From: Siphonodentalium dalli
Lineage: Eukaryota; Mollusca; Scaphopoda; Gadilida; Siphonodentaliidae
Direction: 5' to 3'
Assembly: GCA_032622095.1 (NCBI GenBank)
Contig: CP136068.1
Coordinates: 162,955,465 to 163,019,464, forward strand
DNA: 64,000 nucleotides
Made by a program: the position numbers and the translations under genes. The notes below the pieces were generated by a model, which did not search any database, was not told the origin of the DNA, and saw nothing but the letters and a program-made list of their open reading frames with translations. Below, piece by piece: positions 34,901 through 43,900 of this stretch; position 1 is the stretch's first letter; the number at the start of each line of letters is the position of its first letter.

Positions 34901-37900
34901 ATGTTCGTTTGTGTTCGTTGTTTAGTAGGACCGCTGGGGACCTCATACTGCAAATGACAGGTACACTAGTAGACCCCGAAGCCACGACAAATAGTTTTCG
35001 CGGCTGGCTCAACCGGATTTCGTGGCTGGTTAGCTAGCTGAGCCGGCTCAGTCGCTACGTTCGTGGCTGACGAAATATGGCGGCTCAGCCGGCTGAGATG
35101 TTATCAGTCAGCGTATTTTCGTTTCCGAAATGTTCCTAATCCCCGGTTATAGACCCCGTTTGTTTTAGCGTTTGTGGTGAACCCGTATAATTCAATATCA
35201 CACGTAATCTTTTGATGTTGGGCTTTTCCATTATGGCGAAAATACACGAAGGACTGGCATGGATATACTATGTAGTTTCCCATCTAATCGGTATAAGTTA
35301 CATTGGGACTTTTGTCGACTTCAGACTGATATCATCACTGGCATCTTGCGATATATGCATGCATCATTGAATGATGAACCCGATAGTAATGATATATAAT
35401 ATTTCAAACTATTGTCTATTCTTATGTGTATATATTGACAAATGCCAGCGATGTCTGAGACTGGGTCGTGTTGATATAAACAATTTATATTTTAACCCTT
35501 TCAATACCGAATGGATGCGCCCATTCAGTTATATGAAAGCATGCATTGGGATAGTCTATTCCACATTAAGGGGCCCGGTGTTCTGATAACATAACAACCA
35601 TGCCGTGTCCATGCGATTATGCCAATATTAGGCAATGCGGTTTAGTTCTTTGCGATTCACAGTACACTTGTGCTTGACATATAAGCCCATGCATGCAGAC
35701 CACACGGCTCAGCCATTTTACAATTCCGGCGGCGGAGATTTTTAAATGTGGCTGGCGTTAGAGATAATATGGCTGGCGGCGGCTTGTGGCCAATATGGCT
35801 GGCGGCGGCGGCGTGCGATGGCGGCTTCGGGCTCTATACACTAGTGTCCTACTTACATTATTTCTTCAGGTTCTATCCCAGAGGAAGATGACGGAAAGAT
35901 ATACAACACATGTACTATCTACAATCCTGATGGTGAAATGATTGCCAAGCATCGCAAGGTAAGTTCAAAATAGTGACAATAGTCCCCTGCGAATCTGTTC
36001 CCGCTAAACCGTGACGATCGGGTCGGGCATGACAAATTCGGGATAATTAATTAGTAAAACTATAAAATTTCTTGTGTTCTATCTGAGTCTGTCGTAAAAG
36101 TTTGTTTTATTCCCCATTACTATACCAATAGACATGTGATTATACCTAACTGACAAGACAACAAGTTATGATTATGGATGAATACATAAATACAGAACGA
36201 ACAAGCTTTTTGAATTCCATAAACTGGCTGAAACATGTATTTCTGGGCAGCACTTCAGTGTATACACTTGGATTCAACCAATCGCAGCGAGCAGAGGGTG
36301 TGGTCCTTGTTTATCAGCACAAATGAGTGACATGATTATGTTACCCGAATGCTTTTGTCTTGTGACTGTGACACTTAAATTGCTACAGCATGATGTCTGC
36401 ACGCTTTTATCTTTGTCGTGTGTTTGTCACAAAGTTATAGATTGATGGTTGAGTGCTTTGATGTCTTGCTACAATTTAGCTGTCTGTTAATAGTTACTGA
36501 GTGTCATCATTACAATAATCATATGCCGTACGAGTACTTAATTTATTTACGGTACAAGAGAAAATTCCCCCCCTGCAGAGTGCTTATTTGGGACCCTACG
36601 TTTATTATTAAGTCACTTGCAAAGTGAGAGCTTTCCGATGAATGGCAACAAGCCATATTTCCGACTAAATCCTGAAAAGTTCCCCATAATTCTGCTGTGG
36701 TTAAGGGGTCGATTACTTAGGGCATTACTGTATTACATTTGAGATGATGGAAGTGGTGTCCAGTTGAGTACGTTGCGTCCCTTACGTTGCATTGGTCATT
36801 TGTGATGCCATGATCTGTCATCTGAAATTTATGATTCAAATGGGTTCGTTACTTTATAACACATACTGTGTGTCACAGAGCTTCCGTTAGTGATAAGTTC
36901 AATATTGAAATAAATGTAACAGATCAATCTATAGGTTACTGGCATATTATATGATTGTCAAAAGACAACATCTAACTCTTTTTTTTCACACAAATACAAG
37001 TCAAATGTCATAAGCACACCGGACATGTCATGATGCCCAGACATGCATGCCATTGATATTTGCAAATAAAATTTGGTGCCAAAATGGCAATATAATATCA
37101 GTGATCACTTCGTAATATTACCTTTGTAAGTTAAAACATGATTTTCCTTTGTTTCATCCCCAGATCCACCTCTTTGATATTGATGTTCCTGGCAAGATCC
37201 GATTTCAAGAGTCTGAGGTTTTGAGCCCGGGAGAAAGTGTTACAGTATTCGACACTCGTGAGTATAACCTTCGTGTCTTTTGATTTATTAATTTTATTTG
37301 ACTAGTCATGTATGTAATGTGTATGATGTAAATGAAATGATGTAGAGGTTAATACAAATTTGTTGAAACATATATTATGTTTTAGATAAAGAAGGTTATG
37401 AGAAAAATTGTTGTGGGAGTACTAGAATCAAAGAATAAATTAGTGAGGTTATAAATCTGAAGACCAGAGTTATATGCACTAAGAGGCTTATTTCCATTGT
37501 GGTCTCAAGCCGGTGCCAGCCACTGAGCGGATACCAAGTCAATTGAATCTCTCTCCAGTCTCTTGAAGAGAGACAAACATTGAAAGAGATTGTAATATTA
37601 ATTAGATGGAAATTGAAATTGTGGCAATTTTGATACTTCAATGTTTGCCAATCTATTCAACACCAAGGTCAGGCAGTCAATGTGTCCATACACATATGAC
37701 AAAACGGTTTCTTGTCAGTTATTGTGCATACACCCATTATGGCATCATGATTGGCATGGCCTAGCAATACTACCGTGTGAATTTGGTCAAATTCGGATGA
37801 AACCAGTTTTTTACGACATAGCATGGCCCTACCGGAAATTGGAACTTGACCTCGGATCTGGACGAAAATACTCTGGGGTACTAAGCTCTCAATGCCCTAC

Positions 37901-40900
37901 ATATTGGTCTTTGTCCCATCTCTCTATCAGTATCTGTTCTGTTCTGGGGGGAGATGCACGAACAAGGAAATCATTAAATTTTTAAATCATTAAATTTTCA
38001 AGCCGCCATTATTCCGCCATTTTTTGGCTAGTGATACTACAATGTACCATGTGAATTTGTTGATATTCAGAGGAAAGAAGTTTTTGTGCAGAAAAAAGTT
38101 TCCACTAATCTAGAGGTCAAGGTCAAGGTTGAACAAAATTGCCAATAGGCCCATGCTGTAATGATGTGTGAGGGCTATGCACATACCAAAATTGAAGCTA
38201 AACGCCCCAGCTGTTTCTGAGCTATAGGGTGTTGAGGAATAATAATAAAAACAAAGAATAAAAATAAGAATTACAATGTTTTACCATTGAAGTATAATAA
38301 TTATTATAATTATTAAATGCCAAATAATTAATCAGTTTAAGCCGTTCTTTATCATCATTGATGAGTAGTTATCCCATAGGAAATGAAAAAGACATATTAT
38401 GTACTTATTCGGGTGCATGAAACTAGTAAGTTAGTATTCAGGCACTATGCCAACTGGAAGAATATAGCATTCTAGTAACATCGCCGAAAATTTCAAACAA
38501 ATCGACATTACCACTCCATAGATAACATTGTCTGAACTACGCACAATTGTAAATATTTACTTCTAGATTCGGGACGCAGCTATCTGTGATAAGCTAACAA
38601 AAACGATTTCGCTACCGAGAGTCACAGTATTTAATTAATATATAAGAATGACGGTGTTTGTTGTCAACTTGGATATAACATTTGTAAATATTACTACTTT
38701 GAGCAAGATTATTCCCCATTTCTATTTGATCACCCTACCGGAGTGTTTTACATCACTTTAAGATAATAAGTTCAACAAATGACCATATGGTTGTTTGTTG
38801 AACTTACTATTTGAACATTTCCCACAAATGAATAGGATTCCTTCTGCACTTTCTATTGTCTGTCGTCCGTTCATATTTCCTGAACATCCCTCCTGATAAA
38901 TAATAGAACCTTCCGATATATACTTTTATAACTGAGTGGGAGAATCCATTTAGTATAGTAAGGGTTAATGCATAAAATAAAACATTGTTAGTCAATCTCT
39001 CTCTTCTACAGCTAAAGATCTCTTCTAAATCTCTTTTATATCAAGACCCTCTGGTGTTCTCCCGATAATAGTTTCGTACTGTAACGTAACCAGGGTTCGT
39101 GCTGCCACTTGCCAAATTTGCCAATGGCAAAAATAATTCACACTTGGCCTGATTTGGCAAACATTTTTTATTCCTCAAGAAAGTTGAACAAATATTGGGC
39201 AATCACTGCCATTCATTTCATTAAACTCTTACAACATAATTATATTAGTGGTGTTTTATATGGTTTAGGAACAGTTAACAACTCAGCATTAGTACTGATG
39301 GTTGGTGGGTTTACTAGTATTTAGTGTGGTGGTGGTGTTTACATAGGTAATCCACCTTCGTTTCTCCATTTTAGCCTTCTATATCACCTTTGTATCTCCG
39401 TTTTAGCCCTCTATATCACCTTCGTATCGCCATTTTAGTGTATCACCTTCGTATCGCGTTTTAGTGTATCACCTTCGTATCGCCGTTTTAGTGTGTTACC
39501 TTTGTATCTCCGTTTTAGTGTATCACCTTCGTATCGCCGTTTTAGTGTATCACCTTTGTATCTCTGTTTTCGTGTATCACCTTCGTATCGCCGTTTTAGT
39601 GTATCACCTTTGTATCTCCATTTTAGTGTATCACCTTCGTATCGCCGTTTTAGTGTATCACCTTTGTATCGCCGTTTTAGTGTATCACCTTTGTACCTCG
39701 TTTTAGCGTATTACCTTCGTATCTCCGTTTTAGTCCTATATTTCGATGGCCTCCATCTGTCTGCTTTTCGAGACAGTTTTGTAACAAAACTTGCCCTATG
39801 GTTTGATGGTTATTGTGGAAATCTCTCTGTGTGTCTATCCATCGGTCTGTGTAACAACTTAACCCTATCATGATGCGAGCTGTGCTGGCGCAGCATTAAA
39901 GATCCTGTGCCAGTGCATTATCATGTATATGTGAGTCTCCCAAGGTATATATTGTTAGGCCAATGTATTCTCTTATATATGAGAGGCTCCCTTTGCGTAT
40001 AATACAAGAGGATACATTGGCACATGGTTTCGCAAAATTTCAGCTTGCTCCAGTCATGGAACTACAACAAACATCTGATTTGAATTCTTCTTATCAGCCT
40101 TCATAATTGGCTACGGCAATCAGCATTGCCGAAGCAATTTGCTGAAGCAAACTGGGGCATGGCATACTGTTGCCGTAGCGGATTGCCGAAGCCAAACAAT
40201 CTGAATTAAGAGGGCTGTCTTATGGATACCTTGGACTTGGATGCTTCATTCGAAAACTAGTGCGATGTACATGTAAGCTCGATATGTTATAAACTAGTGT
40301 GATGTACGCTCGATATGTTATAACATTTGTTATATTTTCTCTACAGTGTTCTGTCAAATCAGATAAGGTTTGTGTTACAACATATGATACATATTTTTTC
40401 CAGCATTTGGTTTCGTTATTGGTCATTTTTTTCTTTCCAGCATTCTGTAAAATTGGAATTGGTATTTGTTATGACATTCGATTTGCTGAGCTGGCTCAGA
40501 AGTATGCAGCAATGGGTGAGTTGTATATGTGAAACACCTTCAACTTAATTGTTCTTACCTTGGGGACTGTTGTGGCTTAGTGCTTAGTACATAAAGAAAT
40601 GATCAGACAAGAGCATTGGCGCATTGTGTTGAAACTGAGATATAGACAACAATACTACAGCGTGTATATGCTTATCCAAGTTTCCTTCGACGTAAACAGG
40701 ACATTTGCAGAATGAGGTCCCTAGAGGGTGGATTCGGTGACTGTACCCCATACAGTCAGGGGCGTAGCAAGCAAATTTTATTGGGGGGGTATAACCATTC
40801 ATCGCGAAGCGATGACCCGACCCGGCGGTGGGGGAGAGCACGAGAGGGGGCCGCCCCCTCTCGATGGGAGGGGGTCCTGGTCCTGGAAAATTTTCTGACA

Positions 40901-43900
40901 TTGGAAGCTTAAAGTGGCTCTCTGGTGGCTTCTGACCCATCTGACATTGTTTTCCCACCCACTACATTATCATAGATTAGATCAACATTCTTATCATTTA
41001 TCAATTGTAATTTCATAAAATGGTAGGCCAATTGAAAGTGTAATGAACAAATAGGTATATGGGAATTCATGTTGTGTTATTATCTAGTCATTAATGATGT
41101 GAAATTACTCCCATAACTGGGATCAGATATGCAGAAAGTAAATATGTCACAAACAACCATGAGAAAGTAGACTACATGGATACACACATCACCATGGGTA
41201 TGTATCGTGGGGTATTTATTGTGTGGGTATGAATAGTGTGGGTATGTATCGTGGGTATGTATAGTGGGTATGTATCATGGGGGTATGTATCCTGGGTATG
41301 CATAGTGGGGGTATGTATAGCGTGGTTATGTATAGTGGTGGTATGTATTGTGTGAGTATGTATAGTGTGGGTATGTATAGTGTGGGTATGTATAGTGTGG
41401 GTATGTATAATGTGGGTATGTATAGTGTGGGTATGTATAGCGTGGGTATGTATAGTGGTGGTATATATTGTGTGGGTATGTATCGTGTGGGTATGTATCG
41501 TGTGGGTATGTATAATGTGGGTATGCATAGTGTGGGTATGTATAGTGTTGGTATGTATAGTATGGTTATGTATCGTTTGGGTATGTATAGTGTGGGTACG
41601 TATCAGGAGGTATATATGGTGTGGGTATGTATCGTGGGGGTGTGCATTGCCGCGATCGTCGGCGATATTTCATTAGTTTGCCAAATATTTTTACTAACCT
41701 TTGGATAATATTGGGGGGGGGGGGGGGGGGGGGGGTAAATACCCCCCTTGCCCCCCCGGTTCCTACGCCCCTGCATACAGTGGGCTAGCATTACCAAATT
41801 CATCCTCTGCGGACCTCATTCTGCATGGCCTCATCTGCAGTGGGAGATCAAGAATCAGATTTAAGTTTCCAGGTGGTGAATATTATCCCCAAATTGGCAG
41901 ATGACACAATGCATAATCGAGGTGCTCAATCGGTGCACATTACAATATTCACCAACTGGGAACTTAAATCTGAGTCTTATTCTCCCATAGCAGATGAGGC
42001 CATGAAGAATGAGGTTCCCAAAGGGTGAATTTGTGATGCTAGCCTGCTGTGTGGGGGATAGTGTCACTAAATTCACCCTCTGGGGACCTCATTCTGCAAA
42101 CGTCTGGCATCTCAGGCCTGATTGGCTGAAATGGTGATAAATCCAAAATAAACCCAACCATTTTGACCTTCAATTTTTGGAGCTGGTTTTGCTTTAAAGG
42201 GAGACTGTTCCTAAATTTTCAGAAATAATCCTGCAGGGAGCCCCAATATATGTAGACTGAGTGTCGTCTGCTTGTGTCTTTGTGAGACTGTGAGGCTCCC
42301 TAAGGGATGAGTAAAGAAAGGGAGACAGTACCAAGAAAGATCTTAATTCAACATTTTTTCAAAAAGATATTTCCTGACAGACATACGGATTACGACATTG
42401 TTCCAGGGTAGAAATGAGGATAATGAGAGTATTTTAAAGGAACTGCAAAATACATAATATGTGACCCGCCATATCAAATCCAGTCATAAGTCGGGATTTA
42501 TTTACCCTGTGCCAATGCATTATCTTATATATGCGAGTCGACCATAGGTCGCCTCGCATATATAAGAGAATGCATTGGCCTAACAATTTTTTACAATTTT
42601 AATAATTTTTTCTTGTATTCTTTAATAATTTTATAATTTCACCCATACAGAGCCCCAGACAAACATGAGCAGACAACACTCTTCTATATGCTTCTATATA
42701 TGTGTGGGGCTCACTGCAGGGTAATGGATGTTTTTTATTTTATGTCCTAAAAATTGTAAGAAACATTTATTTAAAAAAAATGATAAAAAATTGTTAGGCC
42801 AATGCATTCTCTTATATATGCAAGGAGACCTATGGTCGACTCGCATATATAAGAGAATGCATTGGCACAGGGTAAAAAAATCCTGACTTACGACTGGATT
42901 TGATATGGCGGGTCACATATATGTAGACTGAGTGTCGTCTGCTTGTGTCTTTGTGAGACTGTGAGGCTCCCTAAGGGATGAGTAAAGAAAGGGAGACTGT
43001 ACCAAGAAAGATCTTGGATGCATCGATGTGGCCGGAAACATATTAATTCAACATTTTTTCGAAAAGAAATTTACTGACAGACATACGGATTACGACATTG
43101 TTCCAGGGTAGAAATAAGGATAATGAGAGTATTCTAAAGGAACTGCAAAATACATAATATAATTGTGTTAGTGGAATTGTCACGTGATATTGTGAACCAA
43201 CTGGGATTAACTTTAATTTTATATCTCTACAGCTAGGAACAATGACTCCTACATGCAAAGTGAACTGCGCATACACATGCTGGGGGACATTCACATAAAT
43301 TTCGAGACAGCATGGTATTGTTGAAATAGCTATATAAGTATTGTTTATGTAATGTTATGATATATTTCTAGAATACAATATGGGTGCACACATCCTGAAT
43401 TAAACAATAATCAATAAATCAAAATCCAGCCATTTATGGGGCCACCTCCTACTCTAGTCAACAGAAAATATCCAGTAAAAGAATAAACATGAGTCTTGTT
43501 AAACTACAGTAATGCTCTAATTAATCGACTCCTTAAACACAGCAGAATTATGGGTAACTTTTCAGAATTTAGTCGGAAATATGGCTTGTTGCCATCCATT
43601 GGAAAGCTCTCCCCTTAAACCCTTGCCAATGCATTCTCTTATATATGCGAGTCTCCCATTGAGCACCTCGCATATATAAGAGAATGCATTGGCCTAATAA
43701 TATTTACCTTGAATTGTAAGCCAGTGCATTCTCTCATATATGCGAGGCTCCCTATGGAAGACTCGCATATATAAGAGAATGGACCAGCATAGGATCTTTA
43801 ATGCTGCACCAGCGAAGCTCCCATCATCAAAGGGTTAACAATACCATGGGTCCCGTTTAACTTGGGAGACATCTTCTCCCTAAATTATGCCACTTCTCCC

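Larger units (their letters stand above)
31408..34933. mobile_element. 3.5-kb transposon with about 320-bp TIRs and 8-bp target duplication
   Basis: Ends GGTCCTACTAAACAACGAAC (left) and its complement (right) are flanked by CTGGGGAC at 31400-31407 and 34934-34941. The uninterrupted family-D sequence CTCTGGGGACCTCATTCTGC shows this 8 bp is single in the empty site. The right TIR spans about 34611-34933; the left TIR is 31408-31550 plus 31968-32162, split by a secondary insertion. Each TIR holds two blocks of ACGAACACAAACGAACAT. The 2.4-kb interior has no recognised transposase. TIR length and 8-bp duplication fit several DNA-transposon superfamilies; not assigned. Confidence 0.9.
40757..41773. 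mobile_element. hAT-type non-autonomous element, 8-bp target duplication
   Basis: Ends CAGGGGCGTAGCAAGCAAAT and (inverted) CAGGGGCGTAGGAACCGGGG are a classic hAT TIR. CATACAGT flanks both sides (40749-40756, 41774-41781) in the middle of a family D MITE. The interior carries a 15-bp minisatellite and a 23-bp G-run. No transposase. Confidence 0.92.

Noticed and set aside
39464-39873. Two overlapping frames of 80 and 126 codons
   Set aside because: Both are the 27-bp minisatellite read in two frames; a period divisible by three keeps frames open.
41172-41708. Frames of 103-143 codons on both strands (MYSVG and HTHTI repeats)
   Set aside because: Artefact of the 15-bp minisatellite inside the hAT element.
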